Shown here piece by piece: positions 54,395 to 61,630 of a DNA stretch of 64,000 bases; the first letter of the stretch is position 1; each line of letters opens with the position of its first letter. Below the pieces are notes generated by a model. The model did not search any database. It was given only the letters and a program-made list of their open reading frames with translations, and was not told where the DNA came from. This DNA is from G965247475 sp965247475. Lineage in GTDB: Bacteria > Chloroflexota > UBA11872. A program made the translations under genes and the position numbers. The stretch covers positions 806,001-870,000 of the forward strand of contig OZ252016.1 of the NCBI GenBank assembly GCA_965247475.1, read 5' to 3'.

Positions 54395-54890
54395 ATGGCA
54401 ATCCGAGGCAAAGCGGCCGCTCCAAGTCCGGGAGCGCCACCCGTTCCGTACGTCCACGCCTGGGTTTTCGTCAACCACCCGGCGGTCTCAACGTCTCAGC
54501 CAGCGGCCGTCTCGTTCATGATCGATACGGGTGCCGATCGCACTGTTCGTTCGCTTCGGAAAGCGCGGCAGTTGATCGGCGACGCCAACTGGCCGCACAT
54601 ATGTCGCGGCAAGCCGCCTGTGACTCTTGGCGGCATTGGGGGGTGCTGGAACCTATTGGGAGGTCCCGATGCGGCGCTGGTTCGTCGACGAACCAGCGAT
54701 GCTGCCGGTCTCTGTCGAGCGGGATGTCCTCGTCCCGCCCTATTCTGAACTGCTGGACCTCGCCGAACAGGCGGGCGAGCGTGAAGGACGAGAGCCAATC
54801 TCACTTCTCGGCCGCGATGTGTTTGGCGCGATGCGCTTGGAATTCGACCTGGCAAAGCCTCTTCCCGTGATCCTCGAACGTACGCCTTAG
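54395..54890 (+). pseudogene. Retropepsin-like aspartic protease gene, frameshifted in a G6 run
   Basis: The first frame from ATG 54395 gives VSFMIDTGADRTV, the D-T-G active site, then PPVTLGGIG. At a run of six G (54638-54643) the reading must move by one: with one G fewer the protein continues as GAGTYWEVPMRRWFVDEP to ISLLGRDVFGAMRLEFD, the second half expected of this family, ending at 54890. As it stands the protein stops after 117 residues. This may be a pseudogene, a phase-variable tract or an assembly/sequencing error. Confidence 0.75.
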
Positions 54891-55020
54891 CCGTCCGCTG
54901 ACGCCACGTCGGCTCTACGGGTTGGCCGCACCCGCCATGCCGCAGGGTTAGGGCTGGCGGTCTGCGCACGATTGCCGGGGCGGTAGGCTGGAACTGGGAC
55001 GCCGGTGCGTGGGGGGTGGA

Positions 55021-55569
55021 ATGTTGACGAGGCGAGCGCTGCTGTTTTTCGTCGGCCTGATGGGACTGATGCTTGGTGCCGCTTGTGGGGAAGGATCCGG
55101 CGACGCCCCCACCCGCTCGGTCGTGACTGGTCACGAGCAGCTCGGGCACATGGTCCTTACCGAAGCGGATGCCGGGAACGTGTTTGAGATATCCCAGTTC
55201 GTCTATGACCTCGGGCTGCCAGACAAAAAGGGCCTCGAAATCCATCTGACGGGAGATGACGCCTCGAGGCTGCGCTGGCGGTTTGCCGAGAAGCCCGACG
55301 CGCTGCTGATGGAATGGGCCAAAGTGGATGGACAGCCCGCGTTCGAAACGGCTGGCCTGATCGGCGATCCCGCCACGGCCGCGAAGGTGCTGGAGTTCCG
55401 TGGAAGCGTCGAAGGTGAAACGCGCGTGGTTTTGGAATTGGTGGAACGCGATCCGTCGGACCGGAATGGACTGCCCGCCAAGCGCCTCGAGTACACTTTC
55501 CAGATCACTCACGCGGACGCGCAACTGCTGGGCATGCCGGGGATGAATCCGGACCAACGCCGCGGTTGA
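55021..55569 (+). CDS. Secreted lipoprotein, paralogue of the one at 5586
   Basis: A 182-aa protein. RRALLFFVGLMGLMLGAACGE is a lipoprotein signal with lipobox GAAC (the run from R to C is the signal). The mature part shares LGLPDKKGLEIHLTGDD, RLRWRFAEKPDALLMEW, FETAGLIGDPATAAKVLEF and LPAKRLEYTFQI with the 5586-6155 product; by eye about half the residues are identical. It lacks the C-terminal Cys pair of that copy. ATG 55021 is preferred to GTG 55009. Function unknown; perhaps an envelope binding or inhibitor protein. Confidence 0.7.
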   Translation: MLTRRALLFFVGLMGLMLGAACGEGSGDAPTRSVVTGHEQLGHMVLTEADAGNVFEISQFVYDLGLPDKKGLEIHLTGDDASRLRWRFAEKPDALLMEWAKVDGQPAFETAGLIGDPATAAKVLEFRGSVEGETRVVLELVERDPSDRNGLPAKRLEYTFQITHADAQLLGMPGMNPDQRRG

Positions 55570-55718
55570 GCGGGCTGGCTAGCACCGCTCCTGAACGGGC
55601 CGGCGGGGGTGACTCGGTCATTCGGTGGCGGCGCGGGGCGTCCGAAGATCGCCAGACGGCCGGTGGAGATCGGCGCTTTCTGCGTCCGCGATCCCTCCTC
55701 GCGCCGGCGCGGGGTACC

Positions 55719-55913
55719 CTAAGGCCCAACACCGGCGCCGGGGCCCGACCTTGGCGGTTCACCGTCGCTCTGATAGCGCGGGTTGCCCATGCGCTTCAAC
55801 CGGCTGGCCGTCTCGAGCGCGTAGCAGTGGTCGCAGCCGGGCGAGATGCGATCGCAGCCTGTGACCGGGTTCCACGTCGCGTCGGTCCATTCGATGTTGC
55901 TCTTGTCGCTCAT
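55719..55913 (-). pseudogene. Truncated phage Gp37/Gp68 (DUF5131) family gene
   Basis: A 64-aa fragment. MSDKSNIEWTDATWNPVTGC and SPGCDHCYALETASRLKRMG are the N-terminal block of the Gp37/Gp68 family, a radical-SAM-like fold of about 250 aa with CxxxxxxC-x-x-C cysteines. After SDGEPPRSGPGAGVG the family sequence stops and TAG follows. The ATG overlaps the dnaB stop (TGATG). The rest is lost at the left boundary of the phage-like block. Confidence 0.8.
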
Positions 55914-57286
55914 CAGGCCTTGTATCCATTCGTGCGCGCCGCGTTACGCATGCGCTCGAACTCATCAACCGATGCCACCGGGGTGATCCGCTGGTGCGGC
56001 CGGTCGAACGCCACCCATTGCGTCATCCGGCCCTGGCCGTGCCGCGCCTTGACGATCTCGATCCGCCGCACGACGAGCGGCGCGCCCTCTTCGTCCGCAC
56101 GGTCCTTGTCTGGCTCAATGAACAGCACCGTGTCCGCATCGAAGCCGAGCTGCCCGGAGCCTCGCAGCCGGTCGAGCGCGGCCCGGCGCCCCTCGCCCGC
56201 GCGATTCAAGCTCACCACCGCGATGACCACGAGCTTCGCGTCCAAGGCCAGCGTCTTGAGCTGGCGTGACATCTCACCAATCATGCGGGCCTCGGTGTCG
56301 TGGCGCCCGCCGGCGGGCACCATCAGCTGCAGGTAGTCCACCAGCAGCAGCTCGATCGCATGCCGCCGCTGGTGCGAGACCACCATCCGCCGCAGCTGCG
56401 AGACGCTGAGCACTGGCCCGTCCAAGAACCAGACCGGCCACTCGCCGGCGTCCGCGCGGGCCTTGACGATGCGGCGCAGGTCATCGTCGCTGAGCTCCCC
56501 GGTCCGCAGCTTCGTCGCCCAGATGCGCGCCACGGCCGCGATGATCCGGCCGACGATGTCAGTCTCGGACATCTCAAATTCGGCCAGCACGACCCCGCGG
56601 CCGGCTTCGCCAAGCCCGCGCAGGATGTTGAGCAGCAGCGCCGTCTTGCCCATGCCGGGCTCAGCCGCCAGCAGCACGAGATCCCCGGCCATGAACACAC
56701 CGGCCTCGTCAATGCGCGGGTAGCCCGTGCGGACGCCGATCGCCTGGCCGTCCTGCCGCATCCGCGCGTACTGCTCCAGCAGCGCGGCGTGGTTGGTGAG
56801 GGCCTGGCCGATGGGGACGAACCCACTCGTGGCGAGGTGCTGGCGCGCAAGTCCGTCGAGCCGCCCGAGCACCTGGTCCAGGACGACCGTGGTGTCCGTC
56901 TCCGTGTCGTAGGCCGCCTGCACGATGTCGCCGGCCGCTCCGATCATCCGCCGGCGCTGCGCCAGCTCGCGGACGATCCGCGTGTAGTGCGGCAGGTGAT
57001 ACGCCGTCGGCACACCGACCATGAGCTCGGCAATGGCGGCCGCGGGCTCGTGCTGGTCCCGGCAGCGCAGCTCGTCGGTCACGGTGATGAAGTCGGGTGG
57101 GCTGCCGGCCTGCACCACCCGCAGGATCGCGTCGTAGATCTTGCGATGCTGGTCGTGGTAGAAGTCGTCGCCCTGGACCGTGTCGCGCGCCAGCTCGATC
57201 GCGCCCGGGTCGAGCAGCAGGCTCCCCAACAGGCCACGCTCGGCATCGAGGTTGTGCGGCGGTGGCCGATCGATCACCGCGGCCAT
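55913..57286 (-). CDS. Replicative DNA helicase, DnaB family (phage)
   Basis: A 457-aa DnaB-like helicase. The N-terminal domain reads HNLDAERGLLGSLLLDPGAI. The RecA-like core has Walker A AAEPGMGKTALLLNI near residue 212, Walker B LLLVDYLQLM and QLGFDADTVLFIEPDKD near the Arg-finger region. ATG 57286 shares a TGATG with the preceding small gene. It unwinds DNA at the replication fork of the element and would be loaded by the initiator upstream. Confidence 0.93.
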   Translation of the reverse strand: MAAVIDRPPPHNLDAERGLLGSLLLDPGAIELARDTVQGDDFYHDQHRKIYDAILRVVQAGSPPDFITVTDELRCRDQHEPAAAIAELMVGVPTAYHLPHYTRIVRELAQRRRMIGAAGDIVQAAYDTETDTTVVLDQVLGRLDGLARQHLATSGFVPIGQALTNHAALLEQYARMRQDGQAIGVRTGYPRIDEAGVFMAGDLVLLAAEPGMGKTALLLNILRGLGEAGRGVVLAEFEMSETDIVGRIIAAVARIWATKLRTGELSDDDLRRIVKARADAGEWPVWFLDGPVLSVSQLRRMVVSHQRRHAIELLLVDYLQLMVPAGGRHDTEARMIGEMSRQLKTLALDAKLVVIAVVSLNRAGEGRRAALDRLRGSGQLGFDADTVLFIEPDKDRADEEGAPLVVRRIEIVKARHGQGRMTQWVAFDRPHQRITPVASVDEFERMRNAARTNGYKA

Positions 57287-57489
57287 CAGGCGGCCGACCT
57301 CACCCCGGGCGACGTGAGGTGCCAGGCGCCGCAGCACGGGCAGTGGTACGCGTGCTGGAGCAGCCGGCGATACGTCCGCGCGGTCGCACGGGCAAACGCC
57401 TTCGCCTGTCGCCGCGAGTCGAACGACCGCTTGGCCTGGCACACCGGCGCGTGGATCGCCACGATCGAGCCCACGGGGACGGCGGTCAC
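57286..57489 (-). CDS. Small phage protein with zinc-ribbon-like CPCC motif
   Basis: A 67-aa protein. KRSFDSRRQAKAFARATA is a basic helix and YHCPCCGAWHLTSPG gives a single C-x-C-C...H knuckle, as in small phage proteins that follow replication genes. GTG 57489 overlaps the stop of the initiator gene (GTGA); its own stop overlaps the dnaB start. Role unknown. Confidence 0.7.
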   Translation of the reverse strand: MTAVPVGSIVAIHAPVCQAKRSFDSRRQAKAFARATARTYRRLLQHAYHCPCCGAWHLTSPGVRSAA

Positions 57490-58400
57490 AGGTTCGCCAT
57501 CGCCCAGTCGTGCCACGCGTTCGCGTCGCCACGCACGTGCTCGTCCACATCCTCCTCCGCGCGCTGGCGCCGCACCACCCCGGCTAGGTAGCTCAGCGGG
57601 TCGCCCTTGATCTCGATGTCCTGCGCATCCCAGATCGCGGCGAACACGGTCTTGGGGTCGTACTTGCCGGCCAAGCGCCCCAGCCGGCCCGCGTTGAGCC
57701 GACGACGCGGGACGCCCCAGAGCGCCTCGATCGCTTCCAGCAACACGCCGATCTGGTTGGCCTCGGCCGCCAGCCGCCCCCGCCAGTGCGACGGGCTCGT
57801 GACCAGCCGCGGCACCGGCGCAATAGACACCCGAGCGTGTGGCTCCCCGTCACGGAGTCCCTGGTCGGTTTCCCCGAATCCCCGCGAAGCGTCCGCGACG
57901 CGCGAGCCCCGCGAGCGCTTGTCTTGTCTTGTTGAGTCTTCTTCTTGAGTCTTCTTCCCTGTTTCTACTTCGGCGGAACTGTGCTTCCGGGGTGGGCGGA
58001 ACTGTGCTTCCGGGGTACCGGAACTGTGCTTCCGGGGTGGGCGGAACTGTGCTTCCGGGGTGGGCGGAACTGTGCTTCCGGGGTGGGCGGAACTGTGCTT
58101 CCGGGGTGGCAGATGCAGCTCGTAGACGTTCGTGCGTCCCGGCCGCGCCACGACGGACAGGGCCTCGGCCTGCTGCAGCTCGTTGAGGTAGACCCGCACT
58201 TGGCGCTCGGATACGTCCACGTCCGTCGCCAGTCGGCCGACGCCCGGCCAACAGCGTTGGTCCTGCCACCCGTAGCTCAGCAGTGCGATGTAGGTCATGC
58301 GAGCGCCCTGGGAGAGATCCGTGCGTGACAGCAGCGTCCGTGGGACGGAGATGAAGCCGTCCCGAGCGTCTGGCGCCGTGCCGACGATGGGTGCCCCCAT
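57486..58400 (-). CDS. Phage replication initiator, helix-turn-helix, lambda-O-like in layout
   Basis: A 304-aa protein. Residues ~15-95 form a winged helix (SVPRTLLSRTDLSQGARMTY, RLATDVDVSERQVRVYLNEL). Residues ~97-145 are encoded by six 23-bp repeats and read as PPRKHSS, PGSTVPP and PEAQFRP in turn. The C-terminal ~120 residues are helical (LAAEANQIGVLLEAIEALWG, GDPLSYLAGVVRRQRAEED), as in DnaD/primosome-type partners that load helicase. The ATG overlaps the nuclease stop (TGATG). The DnaB gene follows two genes downstream. Order and internal iterons mimic lambda O-ori-P. Confidence 0.75.
   Translation of the reverse strand: MGAPIVGTAPDARDGFISVPRTLLSRTDLSQGARMTYIALLSYGWQDQRCWPGVGRLATDVDVSERQVRVYLNELQQAEALSVVARPGRTNVYELHLPPRKHSSAHPGSTVPPTPEAQFRPPRKHSSGTPEAQFRPPRKHSSAEVETGKKTQEEDSTRQDKRSRGSRVADASRGFGETDQGLRDGEPHARVSIAPVPRLVTSPSHWRGRLAAEANQIGVLLEAIEALWGVPRRRLNAGRLGRLAGKYDPKTVFAAIWDAQDIEIKGDPLSYLAGVVRRQRAEEDVDEHVRGDANAWHDWAMANL
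57975..58110. repeat. Six 23-bp tandem repeats (candidate iterons / replication origin)
   Basis: GGAACTGTGCTTCCGGGGT starts at 57975, 57998, 58020, 58043, 58066 and 58089. The period is 23 bp, with one 22-bp step. Flanking bases are mostly GGGC. The set lies inside the initiator gene. GGAA...TTCC within each unit gives a short inverted repeat. Confidence 0.9.
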
Positions 58401-58720
58401 CAGCGCTCGGCCTGTGGGCTGGCGGTGGCGGCCACCGCCAGCAGCCGGTCAAAAAGCTCGCGGCGCATCATCACGTAGTCCGTGGCGCGCCGCTGGTGCT
58501 TCTGGTGGATCACGACGACCTCGGCCTTGCCGAAGGCCGCACGGATCCATTGGGGCAAGCGGGCTCGGTACTTATATTCGCCACGAAGCTCGCCGATGAC
58601 CGGCGTGTCCATGGCAAACACGAAGTCCTCGACCTTGTCGCCGCGCGCCTGTTCGAGATTGCGCTCGCCGCCGTAGTGGCGCGCAATCTCGCGCTCCCCA
58701 TCTTTCCACGCGCTACTCAT
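58400..58720 (-). CDS. Phage PD-(D/E)XK nuclease / resolvase-like protein
   Basis: A 106-aa protein. MSSAWKDGEREIARHYGGER opens with an acidic helix, then DKVEDFVFAMDTPVIGEL and GEYKYRARLPQWI, an E-x-K after upstream Asp, then VVVIHQKHQRRATDYVMM. The order fits Holliday-junction-resolvase-like PD-(D/E)XK nucleases of phages. ATG 58720 lies 8 bases before the stop of the ATPase gene. It would process recombination intermediates. Moderate confidence because the family is diverged. Confidence 0.6.
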   Translation of the reverse strand: MSSAWKDGEREIARHYGGERNLEQARGDKVEDFVFAMDTPVIGELRGEYKYRARLPQWIRAAFGKAEVVVIHQKHQRRATDYVMMRRELFDRLLAVAATASPQAER

Positions 58721-59768
58721 GGGCCGCACCGGCACGCGTGGCGGTGGGTGGCGACGCCGCCGGCTGGCTCAGATCGTCACGCAGCGCCGCCAGCCCCGCC
58801 TCCAGGGCCTCCAGCCGCATGCCATCGAGTTCCGACCAGGCGCTCGTGCCAAAGTGTGTGGTGAGCAGCTGCTTGACCCGCTTCTGACCAGCGCTCGAGC
58901 GCGTGGTGATGTCGGCCAGGAGGAACGCGTCCTTGATTTTCTCCAGCGCGATCTCGACACGGCGTTTCCGCTCGACCGCGTTGTTGGGGCTCGCAAACAT
59001 TCCCTGGGAGTCCGTCCGCGTGTCGGTCGGATGGTGCACGCCGCCGATGTTGAGAAAGTCGAAGTGCGGCCGGAACGTCGCGAATCCGGGATCCGCGAAC
59101 TCCTGGCCGTCAAGCACGTCCGCACGATCTTTCACTACGCTCGCGACGTGCAGCCAGCCAGGTCCTTCCGGGCGGGAGCGACGCTCCATCTCGATCAGCA
59201 GCGACGGCTCATAGCCCGTCTCACGCTCCGTTTTCATGCGGGTCCCCGTCACCTGGACCTCACGCTTGGCCCGCGCTTCGTTGTACACCTGTTCGTACAC
59301 GTTGGCGGAGCGTCCGCACACAATGGCGTGGCACGGTGATTCCAAATACTCGTTCGTGAACTCACGCCATACCGGCTTGATGACGCCCCAGTCCCAGATC
59401 TCCAGCCCCTGCGTTCGGCGCAGCTTTTTCTCGTAGCTCTCACGAAGGTCGTCCCACGTATGCGAGATCGAATCGATGATGATCACCGCGCGCAACTCGC
59501 GAGCTTCGCGCATAAATCCCATCAGCGATTCGAAGGCACGGGCCTTGGCAACAAGGATCTCGACGCCCGCTTTCTTGCAGATTGGAATCATGTAATCCGA
59601 GCCGCCCTCGGTATCAAAGAACGCGATTGGGACCGGCGGCGCATCCGTGAGGGTCGCGAGCCCAATCGCGATCTCGGTCGCGGTGCGCGTTTTCCCAGTT
59701 CCCGTCTCGCCGTAGAGGCCAACTTTGGCGGCCGCGAGTTGGTTGGTTGCTTTCTGTAGCAGGCTCAT
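58713..59768 (-). CDS. Phage RecA-like ATPase (AAA_24, Sak4-like annealase)
   Basis: A 351-aa protein. Walker A is VGLYGETGTGKTRTAT near residue 16, with IAFFDTEGGSDYMIP and the Walker-B-like AVIIIDSISHTWDDL. The middle (VWREFTNEYLESPCHAIVCG, TGYEPSLLIEME) is typical of phage nucleotide-binding proteins of the Sak4 type, which support single-strand annealing recombination. ATG 59768 has GAAAGG 7 bases upstream; GTG 59771 is less likely. The C-terminal 110 residues are helical. Confidence 0.8.
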   Translation of the reverse strand: MSLLQKATNQLAAAKVGLYGETGTGKTRTATEIAIGLATLTDAPPVPIAFFDTEGGSDYMIPICKKAGVEILVAKARAFESLMGFMREARELRAVIIIDSISHTWDDLRESYEKKLRRTQGLEIWDWGVIKPVWREFTNEYLESPCHAIVCGRSANVYEQVYNEARAKREVQVTGTRMKTERETGYEPSLLIEMERRSRPEGPGWLHVASVVKDRADVLDGQEFADPGFATFRPHFDFLNIGGVHHPTDTRTDSQGMFASPNNAVERKRRVEIALEKIKDAFLLADITTRSSAGQKRVKQLLTTHFGTSAWSELDGMRLEALEAGLAALRDDLSQPAASPPTATRAGAAHE

Positions 59769-59770
59769 CA

Positions 59771-59827
59771 CGTCAACCTTTCAATACATGGAGGGTCACC
59801 AGCGAGGGCGGCCGTCGTATCCGTCAT
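59771..59827 (-). CDS. 18-codon minicistron between two phage genes
   Basis: MTDTTAALAGDPPCIERLT starts in an ATGA overlap with the stop of the 47-aa gene and ends in a TGA that overlaps the ATG of the ATPase gene. It may be only a coupling device that carries ribosomes to the AAAGG site. Function as a peptide is not supported. Confidence 0.35.
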
Positions 59828-59967
59828 AGCCACATCCCATTCAGCTTGAAGACCAGGGCCGCGATCTCAAACTCACCGCTCCAGCGGAGGACATGCAGCC
59901 GGTGGGTGGGGCCGATGGTCAGCGACACCCACAAGCGCCCGATCGTGAAGCCCGCGTGAATGGACAT
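59824..59967 (-). CDS. 47-aa phage protein
   Basis: MSIHAGFTIGRLWVSLTIGP begins the protein; the rest is beta-rich (LHVLRWSGEFEIAALVFKLN). The ATG overlaps the stop of the Fic gene (TGATG) and the stop overlaps the next minicistron (ATGA). The strict overlap at both ends is the main support. No family is recognised. Confidence 0.55.
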   Translation of the reverse strand: MSIHAGFTIGRLWVSLTIGPTHRLHVLRWSGEFEIAALVFKLNGMWL

Positions 59968-60554
59968 CAGTCGCACGTCCTCCGGTGGTCCCAGGCGCGC
60001 TCGATTGCCACGGCACGATCCATCGCGTCGTCCTTGGCACGGGCATCGTCGTCGGGCTCGGTGTCACGCAACCGGAGATCGGCTCGGCGTGCGACCCGCC
60101 GCTCGGCCTCGAGGGACTGGTAGTACCAGTGGTGCAGGAACCCCAGCGGCGCCGCCGCAAGCCCGCCCATCATCCAGAGCCAGAGCGCACGCCCCGAGCG
60201 CCCGTTCCCGTCGGTGAAGGGGTGGAGGGACTCGTAGGCGCCGTGCACCACGTAGGCGGCCTCGGAATCGCCGCGGCTCGTGTCGGCGAGGAGGTCACGC
60301 AGGGCGTCGTCGATGGCTGGACCGCCGGGCGGCGCCACGTGCTGGCCTACCCGTACGTCCTGCCCGGGCGTGCGCCGCAACACCGCGCCGGGCTGGATCA
60401 GTCCGACAAACACTTCAAGGTCCGGAACCGGGACGGTGCGCAGTGTCAGCAACACCATGTGCGCGTCGATCTCCGTGTCGGTGGGCGCATGGTGGAGGCC
60501 CTCGATGCGGTTGCTCTCGCGGATGAACGCGATGAGACGGTCGCGAACCGTCAT
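59967..60554 (-). CDS. Fic domain protein with N-terminal inhibitory motif
   Basis: A 195-aa Fic protein. The active site HPFTDGNGRSGRAL near residue 117 has the full HxFx(D/E)GNGRxxR set, so it should be able to transfer AMP or another nucleotide part. Residues ~11-20 read FIRESNRIEG: S-N-R-I-E-G fits the (S/T)xxxE(G/N) inhibitory helix, placed N-terminally as in class II Fic proteins. ATG 60554 overlaps the stop of the 38-aa gene. In a phage early operon it may alter host targets or act in exclusion of other phages; that is inference. Confidence 0.85.
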   Translation of the reverse strand: MTVRDRLIAFIRESNRIEGLHHAPTDTEIDAHMVLLTLRTVPVPDLEVFVGLIQPGAVLRRTPGQDVRVGQHVAPPGGPAIDDALRDLLADTSRGDSEAAYVVHGAYESLHPFTDGNGRSGRALWLWMMGGLAAAPLGFLHHWYYQSLEAERRVARRADLRLRDTEPDDDARAKDDAMDRAVAIERAWDHRRTCD

Positions 60555-60667
60555 CGCACCATCGCCTCGACGGCCACGCGCATCGCGAGCTGGGCGCCCA
60601 GCGCCATGCAGGCCAGGGACCAGGCGATGATGAGCAGCGTGGTGGTGAGCCAGCCGTAGCGGGTCAT
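60551..60667 (-). CDS. 38-aa single-span membrane peptide
   Basis: MTRYGWLTTTLLIIAWSLAC begins a peptide that is hydrophobic up to about residue 27 and ends in VEAMVR. It starts in an ATGA with the preceding (broken) gene and ends in an ATGA with the Fic gene. Small membrane peptides of this kind occur in phage early operons; function unknown. Confidence 0.6.
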   Translation of the reverse strand: MTRYGWLTTTLLIIAWSLACMALGAQLAMRVAVEAMVR

Positions 60668-60702
60668 CCCGAGGCTCCCGCCCGCGCGTCGGCAGCCGCC
60701 AG
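60661..60702. repeat. 42-bp direct repeat, copy 1
   Basis: GGGTCATCCCGAGGCTCCCG onward to CCGCCAG matches 61291-61332 in 41 of 42 positions. The mismatch (C/G at 60665) falls in the start codon of the 38-aa gene on the minus strand. The copies flank the broken gene. Confidence 0.9.
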
Positions 60703-61279
60703 ACAGCCGAGCAGTGCCTCATTGATCCAGGTCCGATACTTCACGCTCGCGGCCTCGTCGGCGGCCTCGTCGGCGGCCCCGACGGCGGCCTTGGCGGCGG
60801 CCCCGGGCGGCCCAGGCGGCGTCCGCGGCGGCGGCCTCGGCGGCGTCCGCGGCGGCGTCCTTGGCGGCGGCCAGCGCCTCGTCGGTGATCGCACCCTGCA
60901 CCCATCGCCGCTTCGCCTCGATGGCTTTCCGCGGACGGTCATCGTCGGGATGGGCTCGCTCGAAGATCGGCAGCACGTCCTCGGCGATGGCACAGGCCAG
61001 GCGGTGCAGCGTGTCGGTTACATCGACCGCCTGGAGCAGCGTGCGCCGGCGGCTCACTTGCTTGTCGGCGTCGGACGCCACCGGCCGCGAGACGTCAACC
61101 ACGCACAGCATCGGACCCGGCGTGTAGGTGAGCGCATCGGCCGGCGTCGGGCTCGAATGGAACCCGCGCTCACAGAGCGCCACATCACCCTTCACGCGCC
61201 GGGTCTGCCCGACGCTCTACGGCTTCGGCGTGCCGTACTCCGAGGTCATGTCGGCGCGCAGGAAGTGGTAGGCCTTCAC
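60664..61279 (-). pseudogene. Broken alanine-rich phage gene (amber codon and frameshift)
   Basis: GTG 61279 overlaps the stop of the regulator gene (GTGA). The frame reads VKAYHFLRADMTSEYGTPKP, then TAG at 61219-61217, then continues in frame as SVGQTRRVKGDVALCERGFH and LTYTPGPMLCVVDVSRPV, as in a phage family of conserved hypothetical proteins. After the Ala-rich AEAAAADAAWAA the frame must shift by one at a run of four C (60801-60804, plus strand) to reach ADEAASVKYRTWINEALLGC and the stop at 60664, which is coupled to the next gene. Both lesions suggest a decayed gene. Confidence 0.75.
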
Positions 61280-61578
61280 GCCACCGCCACGGGTGATCCC
61301 GAGGCTCCCGCCCGCGCGTCGGCAGCCGCCAGCACCCGCTCCCGCTCCTTCTGGGCAGCGCGCTCGGCCGCTTCGAGAAGGTCGAGCGCGGCGGTGACAT
61401 TGGCCTCGAAGTCAGGGGGTGCCGGGCGGCGGCCATGCATGATGGCGCTCAGCAGGCTTGGGTCCATCCTCAGCTCGTGTGCGAGAGCACCACGCCGCAC
61501 ACCGATCTCGGCAATGCGGCCCCGGAATCGCCGAATCCCGTCGGAAATCAGTAGGCACCTCCAGTTGTCAGTGCGCAC
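61276..61578 (-). CDS. Cro/XRE-type phage regulator
   Basis: A 100-aa protein. IAEIGVRRGALAHELRMDPS and LLSAIMHGRRPAPPDF fit an XRE helix-turn-helix (start SLLSAIMHG as recognition helix). The C-terminus is a charged helix ending AADARAGASGSPVAVA, the same words as the end of the broken downstream gene because both are encoded by the 42-bp repeat. The GTG at 61578 lies immediately after the proposed -10 box, so the true start may be a later rare codon. It is the first gene of the leftward operon, a likely lytic switch. Confidence 0.7.
   Translation of the reverse strand: MRTDNWRCLLISDGIRRFRGRIAEIGVRRGALAHELRMDPSLLSAIMHGRRPAPPDFEANVTAALDLLEAAERAAQKERERVLAAADARAGASGSPVAVA
61291..61332. repeat. 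42-bp direct repeat, copy 2
   Basis: Second copy of the 60661-60702 repeat, lying in the 3' part of the XRE regulator gene. Confidence 0.9.
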
Positions 61579-61606
61579 AAGTTACCACTGACGCCTAGTC
61601 TGTCAA
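61567..61606 (-). promoter_or_regulatory. Leftward phage promoter with overlapping operator
   Basis: On the minus strand TTGACA (61606-61601) and TAACTT (61584-61579) are 16 bases apart. A perfect inverted repeat, GTCAGTG (61567-61573) and CACTGAC (61586-61592), encloses the -10 box. A repressor bound there would block the leftward operon. It lies between the divergent repressor and regulator genes. Confidence 0.65.
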
Positions 61607-61630
61607 ATCGTTTTTTTGGAAGCTCTACAT

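Noticed and set aside
53889..55719. Integration of the phage into the tRNA-Thr gene
   Set aside because: The tRNA is intact, about 1.8 kb away with two host-type genes between, and no repeat of its 3' end is seen near 55.7 kb.
57975..58110. CRISPR array
   Set aside because: The units are head-to-tail with only 3-4 bases between the conserved 19-mers, so there are no spacers, and they lie inside an open reading frame.
61217..61219. Amber recoding in the phage
   Set aside because: Other genes of the same operon end in TAG, for example at 58713, no suppressor tRNA is seen, and the same gene also needs a frameshift, so decay is more likely.
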